From NCBI RefSeq assembly GCF_034555965.1, contig NZ_JAYDCK010000003.1:868001-932000 (forward strand): 64,000 bases of DNA, given 5' to 3'. Shown piece after piece: positions 43,413 to 53,112 of this stretch. The DNA is from Aquicoccus sp. G2-2 (GTDB lineage Bacteria; Pseudomonadota; Alphaproteobacteria; Rhodobacterales; Rhodobacteraceae). Within the stretch, counting starts at the first letter, position 1. Every line of letters begins with the position of its first letter. Both the position numbers and the translations under genes were made by a program. Below the pieces are notes generated by a model. The model worked only from the letters and a program-made list of their open reading frames with translations, was not told where the DNA came from and did no database searches.

Positions 43413-44806
43413 TGCATGTGGCAATCCTTTTTGCGATGATCGTTGGGCTGATGCTGATCGGGGTGCCGATTGCGGTGTCTCTCGGGGTGTCTTCTATCTT
43501 CTTTCTTCTGTTGTTTTCAGATAGTTCCCTTGCGTCTGTCGCGCAAACCCTGTTTTCCGCCTTTGAAGGCCATGCGACGTTGCTGGCGATTCCGTTCTTC
43601 ATTCTGGCGTCATCTTTTATGTCCACGGGCGGGGTGGCGCGGCGGATTATTCGGTTTTCGATAGCCTGTGTCGGGCATCTGCGCGGCGGGTTGGCGATTG
43701 CGGGCGTGTTTGCCTGTATGCTGTTTGCGGCGCTTTCGGGGTCCTCCCCGGCGACGGTGGTGGCGATTGGCGGGATTGTGATCGCGGCAATGCGGCAGGC
43801 GGGTTACAGCAAAGATTTCGCAGCGGGGGTCATTTGCAATGCGGGCACGCTGGGGATTCTCATTCCGCCGTCCATTGTGATGGTGGTTTATGCCGCGGCG
43901 GTCGAGGTTTCGGTTGGGCGGATGTTTCTTGCCGGGGTCATTCCGGGATTGCTGGCCGGACTGATGTTGATGATTGCGATTTACGTGATGGCGCGGATCA
44001 AGGGCATGCCCAAAGGGGAATGGGCAGGTTGGCGCGAGATTGCGGTCTCGTTTCGTGATGCGGCCTGGGGGCTGGGGCTGATCGTGATTATCATGGTGGG
44101 AATCTACGGTATTCCGGGCGTTACCAATGCCTTTTTCACGCCCACCGAAGCGGCGGCAGTAGCGGCAATTTATGCCTTCCTGATTGCGACATTCGTTTAT
44201 CGTGACATGGGGCCGCTGGCGGATGGCCCGGACGGGCAGAAACAGAGCCTGCTCAAAAAGCCTTGGGCCTTGGTCACGGCTTGGGTGCATCGCGATACAA
44301 TGGACACTTTGCTGGAGGCCGGGAAGTTGACGGTCACGCTCATGTTCGTGATCGCCAATGCCTTGATCCTGAAGCATGTCTTGACCGACGAGCAGGTGCC
44401 GCAAGAGGTTGCCAATGCGATGCTGAGCGCAGGCTTTGGGCCGGTGATGTTCCTGATCGTGGTCAACGTGATCCTGCTGATCGGCGGGCAGTTCATGGAA
44501 CCATCGGGGCTTTTGGTGATTGTAGCACCTCTGGTCTTCCCGATTGCGCTCAAGCTAGGGATTGATCCGATTCACCTTGGTATCATCATGGTGGTGAACA
44601 TGGAGATCGGGATGATTACGCCGCCGGTGGGGTTGAACCTGTTTGTGACATCAGGCGTGGCGGGGATGCCGATGATGAACGTGGTCCGCGCGGCGTTGCC
44701 ATTCTTGGCAGTGCTCTTCGTGTTCCTGATCATGATCACCTACATCCCGTTCCTTTCAACCTGGTTGCCTGACATGTTGATGGGGCCGGAGATCATTACC
44801 AAGTAA
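43412..44806 (+). CDS. dctM: TRAP dicarboxylate transporter, large membrane subunit
   Basis: DctM is the sodium-coupled transport subunit with about eleven or twelve membrane helices. The 464-residue protein opens with the first helix of the family (AILFAMIVGLMLIGVPIAVSLGVS), and the LSGSSPATVVAIGG and LGILIPPSIVMVVY segments line the core. Sequence and context match C4-dicarboxylate TRAP transporters. The stop lies 4 bp from tpiA, which converges on the other strand. Confidence 0.95.
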   Translation: MHVAILFAMIVGLMLIGVPIAVSLGVSSIFFLLLFSDSSLASVAQTLFSAFEGHATLLAIPFFILASSFMSTGGVARRIIRFSIACVGHLRGGLAIAGVFACMLFAALSGSSPATVVAIGGIVIAAMRQAGYSKDFAAGVICNAGTLGILIPPSIVMVVYAAAVEVSVGRMFLAGVIPGLLAGLMLMIAIYVMARIKGMPKGEWAGWREIAVSFRDAAWGLGLIVIIMVGIYGIPGVTNAFFTPTEAAAVAAIYAFLIATFVYRDMGPLADGPDGQKQSLLKKPWALVTAWVHRDTMDTLLEAGKLTVTLMFVIANALILKHVLTDEQVPQEVANAMLSAGFGPVMFLIVVNVILLIGGQFMEPSGLLVIVAPLVFPIALKLGIDPIHLGIIMVVNMEIGMITPPVGLNLFVTSGVAGMPMMNVVRAALPFLAVLFVFLIMITYIPFLSTWLPDMLMGPEIITK

Positions 44807-44810
44807 CCGC

Positions 44811-45563
44811 TTAAGCTGCGTCTTCTAAGGCTTTGATGATAGGGGAAAAACTTGCGGCTTTGAGTGATGCCCCGCCGACCAGTGCGCCGTCGACATTGGG
44901 CACATTGAATATCTGAGCGGCGTTTTCGGCGTTGGCGGAGCCGCCATAAAGCAGGCGCACACCGCGCCCGACACCGGCGCCGAAGCGACGTTCAAGGCGG
45001 GCACGGATGAAGTCGTGAACCTCGCCGATCTGCGCCATCGAGGGAATTTTGCCAGTGCCGATGGCCCAGATTGGTTCATAGGCGATGACCAGATTCTCGG
45101 CGGTGGAGCTGTCGGGAAGGGAGGCGGCAAGCTGACCGGCGATGATGTCGAGAGTGTTGGCGGCTTCGCGTTGGCTGAGGCTTTCGCCGACGCAGACCAC
45201 GGTGAGCAGCCCGGCGCGTTGCGCTGTGCGGGCCTTGGCACGGACCTGCTCGGAGGTTTCCTCATGCGCTTCGCGGCGTTCAGAATGGCCGAGGATCACG
45301 GCGCAAGCGCCTGAATCGGCAAGCATTTCTGCCGATATGTCGCCGGTGTGGGCGCCCGCATTTTCGGCGTGGCAATCCTGCCCGCCAATGGCGATGGAAC
45401 TGCCTGCACAGGCGGTTGCGGCGGCGCAGAGTAGCGTGGCGGGCGGGCAGATCAGGATATCGACGCCGGGCGCGGAATGGCTGGCTTTGAGCGCCTCAAG
45501 CTCGGCTAGTGCACGCTTGAGGCCGTTCATTTTCCAGTTTCCGGCAGCGAGTTTGCGGCGCAT
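44811..45563 (-). CDS. tpiA: Triose-phosphate isomerase
   Basis: TpiA interconverts glyceraldehyde 3-phosphate and dihydroxyacetone phosphate. The 250-residue protein has the N-terminal lysine in GNWKMNG, the catalytic His in VILGHSERR, the catalytic Glu in AYEPIWAIGTGK, and the phosphate loop LLYGGSAN. Length and motifs are complete. It converges with dctM. Confidence 0.96.
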   Translation of the reverse strand: MRRKLAAGNWKMNGLKRALAELEALKASHSAPGVDILICPPATLLCAAATACAGSSIAIGGQDCHAENAGAHTGDISAEMLADSGACAVILGHSERREAHEETSEQVRAKARTAQRAGLLTVVCVGESLSQREAANTLDIIAGQLAASLPDSSTAENLVIAYEPIWAIGTGKIPSMAQIGEVHDFIRARLERRFGAGVGRGVRLLYGGSANAENAAQIFNVPNVDGALVGGASLKAASFSPIIKALEDAA

Positions 45564-45635
45564 GAAAGTCTCCCTTGGGTGTTGGTGCCATCTTCACGGC
45601 GAGCGCGCGAGGGTCAAGGGGAGGCTTGGCGGGTT

Positions 45636-46022
45636 TTAGGAACCTTGTGCATCACGGTCGGCGGTAAGTTCTTCCAAGTCTTTGAACTTTATGGATTCAC
45701 CGCAGCCGCAGGCATCTTCGACATTGGGGTTATTGAAGACGAAACCCTGTTCAAGCAGGGCAGTTTGATAGTCGATTTCGGTGCCGAAAAGGAACATCTG
45801 CGCCATCGGGGCGATCAGGATGCGGGCACCGTCTTGTTCCACGACCTCATCATTGGGATCAATCGTATCGACATATTCCATGGTGTATTCCATGCCCGCA
45901 CAGCCGCCTTTCTTGAGGCCAATGCGCAACCCCTGATGGCCCTTGGCAGCCATCAGTTTGCTGATTTGTGCGACCGCTTTCGGGGTCATTGAAAGGGCTT
46001 GCTGCCCTGGAATACCGAACAT
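45636..46022 (-). CDS. IscA/SufA-type iron-sulfur carrier
   Basis: The 128-residue protein belongs to the HesB/IscA/SufA family. The three ligand cysteines are present: one in GGCAGM and two in ACGCGES near the C-terminus. These proteins carry iron-sulfur clusters to apo-proteins. It is adjacent to a SufT-like gene upstream on the same strand (start within 30 bp), so the two probably act together in SUF-type cluster assembly. Confidence 0.92.
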   Translation of the reverse strand: MFGIPGQQALSMTPKAVAQISKLMAAKGHQGLRIGLKKGGCAGMEYTMEYVDTIDPNDEVVEQDGARILIAPMAQMFLFGTEIDYQTALLEQGFVFNNPNVEDACGCGESIKFKDLEELTADRDAQGS

Positions 46023-46051
46023 GAGGTTTCCCTGTCAGATAATTGATTTCA

Positions 46052-46413
46052 TTACATGAAGCCAAGTTCAAGACGGGCTTCATCGCTCATCATATCCATG
46101 CCCCATTGGGGTTCCCAGGTCAGTTCAACTTCGACATCTCCGACACCCGGCACGGTGCTGACTGCGTCCTGCACCCAGCCTGGCATTTCTCCGGCGACGG
46201 GGCAACCGGGCGCGGTGAGGGACATGATGATGCTGACCGCGTTTTCCGGCGAAATCGAGATCGTGTAGATCAACCCGAGATCGTAAATATTCACGGGGAT
46301 TTCAGGGTCATAGACGGTTCTGCAGGCTTCGACGATCGAATCGTAAAGCGCGTTTGAAGTGCTGGATGGCGCGATCAGGGGGTGCCTTCGAGCGGGTCTG
46401 GGCTGTGGGTCAT
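46052..46413 (-). CDS. sufT: SufT-like (DUF59/MIP18) iron-sulfur assembly factor, frameshifted
   Basis: The protein resembles the DUF59 domain of SufT. The C-terminal part carries the conserved Cys in LTAPGCPVAGEMP and TWEPQWGMDMMSDEAR. The gene starts at the ATG 46413 (MTHSPDPLEGTP) but a stop follows after 12 codons. A five-G run at 46378-46382 (plus strand) lacks one base; restored, the reading continues as LIAPSSTSNALYDSIVEACRTVYDPEIPVNIYDLG into the known domain. Total repaired length is about 120 residues. It sits directly upstream of the IscA-type gene. Confidence 0.85.
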
Positions 46414-46488
46414 GAGTGCCTCTCGTATTTCCTGACCAAAGATATAAGGTTTTCGATCGGGCACGTAAAGGGCTGCATCTGCGACAAA

Positions 46489-46593
46489 GGTTAACCCCTG
46501 CGAACGGTCGAAAACGACTGTATGCACCGCGGCTGCCGATCTGGCTGCGATGCGTATGGCGGTTTTGGGGGCCTCGATTAACGCGCGTTAAGG
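46489..46593 (+). repeat. Three-copy intergenic element, copy B
   Basis: GGTTAAC at 46489 precedes the 45-bp core (46518-46562) by 29 bp, as in copy A. The core contains TGGCTGCGATGCGT and reads APRLPIWLRCVWR in the conserved frame. TTAAGG follows at 46588. It lies on the plus strand between two minus-strand genes, sufT and the enoyl-CoA hydratase gene. Confidence 0.78.
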
Positions 46594-46615
46594 TTAACGC
46601 GGCGCGCGGCGGTGC

Positions 46616-47398
46616 CTATTTCGACCAGCGGGTATCCTTGTCATACTCAAGGCGCGACGGGTCCATGAAATGCCCGATCATCACCTCGGTCGCCATGGTG
46701 TAGGCATCCGGCAGCGCCATGTCGAGATGGGTGTAGATCGCGCGTTTGCCGTCAGCGATGGCGCCGGGATTGCGGGTGGCGAGCGTTTTGGCAAAATCAT
46801 AGGTGAGGGTGGCCAGATCTTCGGGGGCTGTCAGCTCGTTCACCAGCCCGGCACGCAGCGCCCAGTCGGCGGATTGGGGTGCTGCGCTCAGCGCCAGTTG
46901 CATCAGATGCTTGCGCCCAACGGCGCGGGACACGGCAACAGCGGGCGTGGTGCAAAAACCGCCATTCTTCACCCCCGGCAGGCAGAACGTGGCGTCATGC
47001 GTGGCAAAGGCGAGATCGCAGGCGGCGACCAGTTGCAACCCGGCGGCTGTGGCAATGCCTTCGACCATGGCGATGGTGGGCAGGGGATGAAAATGCACTG
47101 CCTGCATCATCTCGCCGCAGGCCTCGAACAGCTCACGCAGGAAAGCGGCCCCGTTATCAGGATCGGCGTTGTGGCGGGCAATTTCCTTGAGGTCGTGGCC
47201 TGCGCAGAAGATGTGGCCCGGTCCGTGAATCACCAGCACGCGGGCATCGGGATTTTCGGCGGCAGCTTTGAGCGCGGCGTGAAACGCGCGGATCATGGCG
47301 AGCGATAGCGGATGCGCCTTGCCCGCGCCAAGGGTGAGGGTGAGCACGCCTTGGTCAAGCGTCGCGGTGACAAGCTCGGGGGTTTGCATCTGGTTCAT
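46616..47398 (-). CDS. Enoyl-CoA hydratase/isomerase, ECHDC3-like
   Basis: The 260-residue protein belongs to the crotonase superfamily. The oxyanion-hole segments are present (HIFCAGHDLKEI and IATAAGLQLVAACDLAFA). The catalytic glutamates are not evident at the positions I would expect (LPGVKNGGFCTT), a feature shared with the ECHDC3-type subgroup, so hydratase activity is uncertain. The pathway is not given by context. Its promoter region upstream (47399-47712) contains another GC-rich repeat. Confidence 0.85.
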   Translation of the reverse strand: MNQMQTPELVTATLDQGVLTLTLGAGKAHPLSLAMIRAFHAALKAAAENPDARVLVIHGPGHIFCAGHDLKEIARHNADPDNGAAFLRELFEACGEMMQAVHFHPLPTIAMVEGIATAAGLQLVAACDLAFATHDATFCLPGVKNGGFCTTPAVAVSRAVGRKHLMQLALSAAPQSADWALRAGLVNELTAPEDLATLTYDFAKTLATRNPGAIADGKRAIYTHLDMALPDAYTMATEVMIGHFMDPSRLEYDKDTRWSK

Positions 47399-47502
47399 AG
47401 CGGTCTCCCTTTTCGCGGTGAAGTTTGGCGCGATGGGGAGGGCGGCGCAAGGGGGCGCGGTGAGATGGGCTGTCCTTTGCCCGGAATCAAGGCGCGAAGC
47501 GA

Positions 47503-47539
47503 CGCCGGGCAGCGCCCGACCGCGCCATGGGGGCTGCCC
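47503..47539 (-). repeat. GC-rich inverted repeat, dispersed family copy 2
   Basis: Read on the minus strand, GGGCAGCCCCC is followed closely by CATGGCGCGGTCGGGCGCTG, which matches the second half of the repeat at 877-939 with few differences. The arms can form a long hairpin. It lies in the 314-bp spacer between the enoyl-CoA hydratase and tgt, which shows no gene. Confidence 0.65.
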
Positions 47540-47712
47540 TTGGGGGTACTAGGTGGGGTTGGGGGTAATGTGACGGCATGTCGTCCTTGGCGGTGTGCTG
47601 TTCATCGCCCGGCGGCGCTGCGCGCCTTCTGTTCGGGCGGGGACGATAAAATCAGCGATTCAGCTTGCCGTGAAAACCCGCTATAGCGGCCCGGAAAATG
47701 AAAGGGTGCGAG

Positions 47713-48843
47713 ATGAGCGAGCGGGTATCATTCAAAGTGGCGGCAACCGATGGCGCGGCGCGGAGCGGGGCAATCTCGACCCCGCGCGGGACGATCCGCA
47801 CACCCGCCTTCATGCCGGTGGGCACGGCGGGCACGGTAAAGGCGATGCTGCCCGAAAGCGTGCGCGCGACGGGGGCGGATATCCTGCTGGGCAACACGTA
47901 TCATTTGATGCTGCGCCCCGGTGCGGAGCGGGTGGCGCGCTTGGGGGGATTGCACAGGTTCATGAACTGGGACCGGCCGATCCTGACGGATTCGGGCGGT
48001 TTTCAGGTGATGAGCCTTGCGGGTTTGCGCAAGATGACCGAAGCGGGCGTCACCTTCAAAAGCCATATTGATGGCTCGCGCCATGAGTTGAGCCCCGAGC
48101 GCAGCATGGAAATTCAGCGGCTGCTGGGCAGTGATATCGTGATGTGTTTTGACGAGTGTCCGGCGCTGCCGGCAGAGGAAGTGCGCGTGGCCGAAAGCAT
48201 GCGGATGAGCATGCGGTGGGCGAAGCGGTCGCGCGAGGCGTTCGGTGACAGGCCGGGGCACGCGCTTTTCGGGATTCAGCAGGGCGGGGTGACGCGTGCG
48301 CTGCGCGAGGAGAGCGCGCAGGCGCTGCGCGAGATCGGCTTTGATGGTTATGCCATTGGCGGGTTGGCCGTGGGCGAGGGGCAGGAGGCGATGTTTGCAT
48401 GTCTCGACTATGCGCCGGGGATGCTGCCCGAGGACAAGCCGCGTTACCTGATGGGCGTGGGCAAGCCCGATGATATTGTTGGCGCGGTCAAGCGCGGGGT
48501 CGATATGATGGATTGCGTGCTGCCGTCACGTTCGGGGCGGACCGGGCAGGTGTTTACCCGGCGCGGCGTGGTCAACATCAAGAACGCGCGCCATGCCGCT
48601 GATCCGAGGCCGCTTGACGAGGCCTGCACTTGTCCGGCCTGCCGGAATTATTCACGCGCCTATCTGCATCATGTGTTTCGCGCGCAGGAAATCATCTCGT
48701 CAATGCTGCTGACGTGGCACAATCTGCATTACTTTCAGGAGATCATGGACGGGATGCGCGGCGCGATTGCCGAGGCGCGGTTTGCGGCGTGGGAAGCGGA
48801 GTTTCACGCGACACGGGCGTTGGGCGATATCGAGCGGATCTAA
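47713..48843 (+). CDS. tgt: tRNA-guanine transglycosylase
   Basis: Tgt exchanges guanine for preQ1 at the wobble position during queuosine synthesis. The 376-residue enzyme has the active-site Asp in TDSGGFQ, the nucleophile region [21 protein letters not shown], and a C-terminal zinc site (CTCPAC followed by CRNY and a downstream His). The ATG at 47713 was chosen, with GGGTGCGAG just before it; the ATG at 47698 adds five residues. Other queuosine genes are not in the window. Confidence 0.95.
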   Translation: MSERVSFKVAATDGAARSGAISTPRGTIRTPAFMPVGTAGTVKAMLPESVRATGADILLGNTYHLMLRPGAERVARLGGLHRFMNWDRPILTDSGGFQVMSLAGLRKMTEAGVTFKSHIDGSRHELSPERSMEIQRLLGSDIVMCFDECPALPAEEVRVAESMRMSMRWAKRSREAFGDRPGHALFGIQQGGVTRALREESAQALREIGFDGYAIGGLAVGEGQEAMFACLDYAPGMLPEDKPRYLMGVGKPDDIVGAVKRGVDMMDCVLPSRSGRTGQVFTRRGVVNIKNARHAADPRPLDEACTCPACRNYSRAYLHHVFRAQEIISSMLLTWHNLHYFQEIMDGMRGAIAEARFAAWEAEFHATRALGDIERI

Positions 48844-48858
48844 GCCGGGCGGGTCGGG

Positions 48859-49371
48859 TCAGCCGTGGACAGGCAACACGCTGAGCATCAGTGTGGCACC
48901 GCGCGCGTGGATGCCGCCGAAGCGGGCGCCGGGGATCGAGGACTGACACGAGACGCGCAACACCCGGCCCGCGCCAAGGGAGAGGCGGGTGGACATATGC
49001 CCGGCATCGTTGGCGGCCCATGCGGGCGGCGTTTTCATCGCTTTCGTGATCGCGGTGTCGATGCTTGTCATTGCCATGCCGGTGCCGTCCAGCCCGGCGA
49101 AGCTGGCCACGGCGACATGTTCGCAAAGAACAATCGAGGCACGGGCCGCGTTGGCGCAGGCAATCTGCATCGTGTCGGACATGGGGCGTGTTTCAAAGCC
49201 GGGGTGGGCGCTGAACGCACCGCAAAAGCCGCCAGACTGACGCAAATGGTCAAGCAGGGTGGCCAGTATCGCGGCGGGCAGAGCGGCCTCTACCGGGGCA
49301 ATGGCGGGCGTCTGAGGGTTTGGCGTCTGAGGCCGAGGATCGGCGGGTGCCGGGATGGGGTGCATAAGCAT
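48859..49371 (-). CDS. Hypothetical protein
   Basis: The 170-residue protein has an Ala- and Pro-rich N-terminus, no signal peptide, and a mixed C-terminal region with VLCEHVAVASFAGLDGTGMAM and LSLGAGRVLRVSCQSS. I do not recognise a family. Codon use and reading frame are typical, so it is probably real. It converges with tgt, 15 bp away. Confidence 0.55.
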   Translation of the reverse strand: MLMHPIPAPADPRPQTPNPQTPAIAPVEAALPAAILATLLDHLRQSGGFCGAFSAHPGFETRPMSDTMQIACANAARASIVLCEHVAVASFAGLDGTGMAMTSIDTAITKAMKTPPAWAANDAGHMSTRLSLGAGRVLRVSCQSSIPGARFGGIHARGATLMLSVLPVHG

Positions 49372-49774
49372 GAGGTGGCCTCCGGGTGTTGTATTCCAGC
49401 GCCAGTCTTCACCTGAAAGCGGCTGACTTGTGGGCGGGAGTAAGGAAAAATCAGGGCGGCGGGGAGAGCGGCGAAAGCGGCGGCACAGAAGGCCCCAGCC
49501 TTTCGGGGTTATGACCTTTTGGGTTTGCGATTATTCGGGTTTACGGGCCGCCGAGGAATTGGCTGAGAACCTGAACGCGCAACAGGGGGCTTGCCTGATC
49601 CGTTTAACCGCATCTGCAATCGTTGCTTGCAGGGCGGGGCGGGGGCGGGCATTGTCGGTCAACGGTTGAAATGGGGTCAGGCAAGGCCCAGATTAACCTC
49701 TCAGAAACGCGGGGGTGCTGCGGTTGCCTAGATAGGGGCCGGGCACCTTGCCAAGAACAAGGAATACCCAAGCC
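49372..49774. other. Spacer upstream of lon, no gene identified
   Basis: Within 403 bp I see one short open frame (49430-49669) with arginine-rich, low-confidence composition, and a weak hairpin near 49490-49520. There is no conserved gene. A heat-shock promoter for lon would be expected here, but no clear -35/-10 pair stood out. Confidence 0.4.
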
Positions 49775-52189
49775 ATGAGCATGAAAGAGACCCTGAACGC
49801 GTCTTACCCGGTGTTGCCATTGCGCGACATCGTGGTCTTCCCGCATATGATCGTGCCGCTTTTTGTCGGCCGGGAGAAATCGGTGCGGGCGCTGGAAGAG
49901 GTGATGGCGGATGACAAGCAAATCCTGCTGGCCAGCCAGATTGATCCGGGCGAGGATGAGCCCGAAGAGAGCGGGATTTACAAGACGGGTGTGCTGGCCA
50001 ATGTGCTGCAACTGCTGAAACTGCCGGACGGCACCGTTAAGGTGCTGGTCGAAGGGCAGGGCCGTGTGCGCATCATTGAATACCTTGAGAACGACAACTT
50101 TTTCGAGGCGCGGGCGGAATATCTGACCGAGATGCCGGGCGACGCGGCGACGCTGGAGGCGCTGGAGCGCACGGTGACGACCGAGTTTGAACGCTATGCC
50201 AAGGTGAAAAAGAACATCCCCGAGGAGGCGCTTTCCGCTGTGTCGGAAACCACCGAGACGGCCAAGCTTGCCGATCTGGTGGCCGGGCATCTGGGGATTG
50301 AGGTGGACCAGAAGCAAGACCTTCTGGAAACATTGAGCGTGTCTGAACGGCTTGAGAAGGTTTACGGCCTGATGCAGGGCGAGATGAGCGTTTTGCAGGT
50401 CGAGAAAAAGATCAAGACGCGGGTGAAATCCCAGATGGAGAAAACCCAGCGGGAATATTATCTGAATGAGCAGATGAAGGCCATTCAGAAGGAGCTGGGC
50501 GACGGTGAAGAGGGCGGCAATGAACTTGCCGAACTGGAAGCGAAGATCGCCGAGACCAAGCTTTCAAAGGAAGCCGCCGACAAGGCCGAGGCGGAGCTGA
50601 AAAAGCTCAAGAACATGAGCCCGATGAGCGCCGAAGCAACGGTCGTTCGCAACTACCTTGACTGGATGCTCAGCATTCCGTGGGGCGTGAAAAGCCGTGT
50701 GAAGAAGGATCTTTACAAGGCGCAGGACGTGCTTGATCAGGACCATTATGGGCTTGAGAAGGTCAAGGAACGGATCGTCGAATATCTGGCCGTGCAGCAA
50801 CGCTCCAAAAAGCTGAAAGGGCCGATCATGTGCCTTGTCGGCCCGCCGGGCGTGGGCAAGACCAGCCTTGGCAAATCGGTGGCCAAAGCTACCGGGCGCG
50901 AGTTTATCCGCATCTCATTGGGTGGGGTGCGCGATGAGAGCGAGATCAGGGGCCATAGGCGGACCTATATCGGGTCGATGCCGGGCAAGATCATTCAGGC
51001 GCTGAAGAAGGCCAAGACGACGAATCCGCTGATCCTGCTCGATGAGATCGACAAAATGGGGCAGGATTTCCGGGGCGACCCGGCCAGTGCCATGCTCGAA
51101 GTGCTTGATCCGGAACAAAACTCGACCTTCGTGGATCACTATCTGGAAGTGGAATATGATCTTTCCAACGTGATGTTTTTGACCACGGCGAACTCCTACA
51201 ACATGCCGGGGCCGCTTTTGGACCGGATGGAGATCATCCCGCTGGCGGGCTATACCGAGGACGAGAAACGCGAGATTGCCAAGCAGCACCTGCTGCCCAA
51301 GCAGCTTAAGAATCACGGGCTGAAAGCCGGTGAGCTTGAGATCGAGGATTCGGCGCTGACCGCGATTATCCGGTATTACACCCGGGAAGCCGGGGTGCGG
51401 AATGTCGAGCGTGAAATTGCCAAGATCGCCCGCAAGGCGGTGACAAGGATCGTGCGCAAAGAAGATGAACATATCCGCGTGACCGGCGAAAATATCGACG
51501 ATTTCCTTGGCGTGAAGAAGTTCCGCTTCGGCCTGGCCGAAGACCGCGATCAAGTCGGTGTTGTCACCGGGCTGGCCTATACTTCGGTCGGTGGTGAGCT
51601 TTTGAACATCGAGGCGCTTCGCCTGCCCGGCAAGGGCCGGATGAAGACCACCGGCAAGCTTGGCGACGTGATGAAGGAAAGCATCGACGCGGCCAATTCC
51701 TACGTCCGTTCAATCGCGCCGCAGATCGGGGTGAAGCCGCCGCAATTCGAGAAGTGGGATATTCACGTCCACGTGCCGGATGGCGCCACGCCAAAAGACG
51801 GGCCAAGTGCCGGGTTGGCGATGGTTACGTCGATTGTCAGTGTGCTGACCGGCATTCCGGTGCGCAAGGAAATCGCGATGACCGGAGAGGTCAGCCTGCG
51901 CGGCAATGCGATGCCGATTGGCGGCTTGAAGGAGAAGCTGCTTGCGGCCCTCAGGGGCGGGATCAAGACGGTGCTGATCCCCGAAGAGAACGAAAAGGAT
52001 CTGGCGGAAATTCCCGACAATGTGAAGGAGGGGTTGAAGCTGGTGCCGGTGAGCCATGTTTCCGAAGTGCTGAAACTGGCGCTGGTATCCGACCCTGAGC
52101 CGATCGAGTGGGACGAAGCCGCCGAGGAAGCCGCCGCTGCCGCCGCTCTGGCAGCCGGACAAGACGGTGCAGGTGCCACGGCGCATTAA
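49775..52189 (+). CDS. lon: ATP-dependent protease Lon
   Basis: Lon is the cytoplasmic AAA protease that degrades damaged and regulatory proteins. The 804-residue protein has an N-terminal substrate-binding region (YPVLPLRDIVVFPHMIVPLF), an AAA domain with Walker A GPPGVGKTS and Walker B ILLDEIDKM, and a C-terminal peptidase with the catalytic Ser in DGPSAGLAM and Lys in GGLKEKLLAA. A Glu/Ala-rich tail ends the protein. I chose ATG 49775, preceded by AAGGAA at some distance. An intrinsic terminator follows. Confidence 0.97.
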   Translation: MSMKETLNASYPVLPLRDIVVFPHMIVPLFVGREKSVRALEEVMADDKQILLASQIDPGEDEPEESGIYKTGVLANVLQLLKLPDGTVKVLVEGQGRVRIIEYLENDNFFEARAEYLTEMPGDAATLEALERTVTTEFERYAKVKKNIPEEALSAVSETTETAKLADLVAGHLGIEVDQKQDLLETLSVSERLEKVYGLMQGEMSVLQVEKKIKTRVKSQMEKTQREYYLNEQMKAIQKELGDGEEGGNELAELEAKIAETKLSKEAADKAEAELKKLKNMSPMSAEATVVRNYLDWMLSIPWGVKSRVKKDLYKAQDVLDQDHYGLEKVKERIVEYLAVQQRSKKLKGPIMCLVGPPGVGKTSLGKSVAKATGREFIRISLGGVRDESEIRGHRRTYIGSMPGKIIQALKKAKTTNPLILLDEIDKMGQDFRGDPASAMLEVLDPEQNSTFVDHYLEVEYDLSNVMFLTTANSYNMPGPLLDRMEIIPLAGYTEDEKREIAKQHLLPKQLKNHGLKAGELEIEDSALTAIIRYYTREAGVRNVEREIAKIARKAVTRIVRKEDEHIRVTGENIDDFLGVKKFRFGLAEDRDQVGVVTGLAYTSVGGELLNIEALRLPGKGRMKTTGKLGDVMKESIDAANSYVRSIAPQIGVKPPQFEKWDIHVHVPDGATPKDGPSAGLAMVTSIVSVLTGIPVRKEIAMTGEVSLRGNAMPIGGLKEKLLAALRGGIKTVLIPEENEKDLAEIPDNVKEGLKLVPVSHVSEVLKLALVSDPEPIEWDEAAEEAAAAAALAAGQDGAGATAH

Positions 52190-52222
52190 GCCGGGGTCAT
52201 TGGCCCGCACGCAAGATTGCGG

Positions 52223-52254
52223 AATGCCGCCCCGGTAAAACGGGGCGGCATTTT
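52223..52254 (+). terminator. Intrinsic terminator after lon
   Basis: AATGCCGCCCCG (223-234) and CGGGGCGGCATT (241-252) form a perfect 12-bp stem with a GTAAAA loop, followed by TT. It lies 33 bp after the lon stop. Confidence 0.85.
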
Positions 52255-52396
52255 GCTGTGTCGACAAAACAACCGATGGCCTGCTGAACGACCGAATATT
52301 GACAATTTACTAGGAGTTTTGCGCCTCGCAGGCTAAGCTTTGACGATAAGGCCAAAAAAAACGGCATCGGCAGTGACATCGAAAAAAGGCAGGCAC

Positions 52397-52939
52397 ATGA
52401 CCCCCAAGAAAGCCACGAGCGCGCGCAAGAGTGCGCGGCAAAAGGTCGTATCGAAACCGGCGAAGGCAAAACCAGCGTCGACAAGCGGCGCGACGAAAAC
52501 CATGGAAGACGTGAAATCACAGGCGGCGGCAATTTCGGGCGCACGCAAGACGCTCAAGCTTGGCGCGCAGACGGAAACCGCCGGACAGACAAAACCCACG
52601 GCAGACGTGGCACCTGTAGACGCGGCGCCTGCAAAGGTCGTCGCTGCGGAGGTGGACACAAGCCCGCCCGCGCTGCGCAAGAAGGAGCTTCTGACTGCGG
52701 TGGTGGCGCGCTCTGGCGTAAAGCGGCGCGACGCCAAGGCGACGCTTGAGGCCGCGCTTGAGATCATGGGCGAGACCATCGCCGACGGGCGCGACATGAA
52801 CCTGCCGGGTTTTGGCAAGGCCAAGGTGGCGCGCTCGAAGAAGCTGACGCGCGGCAGCGTTTATGTCACCCGCATCCGTCAACCCGAATTGAATGCCGAC
52901 GACACGCCCAACGACCCACTTGCAGAGGCTGCCGAGTGA
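52397..52939 (+). CDS. HU-family DNA-binding protein with Lys/Ala-rich tail
   Basis: The C-terminal 90 residues match the HU/IHF fold (LRKKELLTAVVARSGVKRRDAK, then MNLPGFGKAKVARSKK). The N-terminal half is a basic, alanine-rich tail resembling H1-like extensions. Such proteins bend or compact DNA. I chose ATG 52397 (MTPKKATSARKS) with AAGGCAGG upstream; a TTG at 52340 would lengthen the tail. tRNA-Val follows 19 bp later. Confidence 0.85.
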   Translation: MTPKKATSARKSARQKVVSKPAKAKPASTSGATKTMEDVKSQAAAISGARKTLKLGAQTETAGQTKPTADVAPVDAAPAKVVAAEVDTSPPALRKKELLTAVVARSGVKRRDAKATLEAALEIMGETIADGRDMNLPGFGKAKVARSKKLTRGSVYVTRIRQPELNADDTPNDPLAEAAE

Positions 52940-52958
52940 CGCTAAAGACCGCGGCATC

Positions 52959-53033
52959 GGGTGATTAGCTCAGTGGTAGAGCGCTTCGTTCACATCGAAG
53001 ATGTCAGGAGTTCAAATCTCTTATCACCCACCA
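52959..53033 (+). tRNA. tRNA-Val (anticodon CAC)
   Basis: The acceptor stem GGGTGAT pairs with ATCACCC, and CCA is encoded. The D-arm GCTCAGTGGTAGAGC and the anticodon stem CTTCG/CGAAG enclose the loop TTCACAT, giving anticodon CAC for valine codon GTG. The T-loop TTCAAAT is standard. Confidence 0.97.
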
Positions 53034-53112
53034 TTTTCCCGGCTTGCTCCGATCAGAGGTTGTGCAAAGCGGATGGCCTGACCAACACCGGCCCGCTTCG
53101 CGGCCAACCGGC

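Noticed and set aside
49430-49669. Small open frame upstream of lon
   Set aside because: No ribosome site, no family resemblance, and unbalanced Arg-rich composition.
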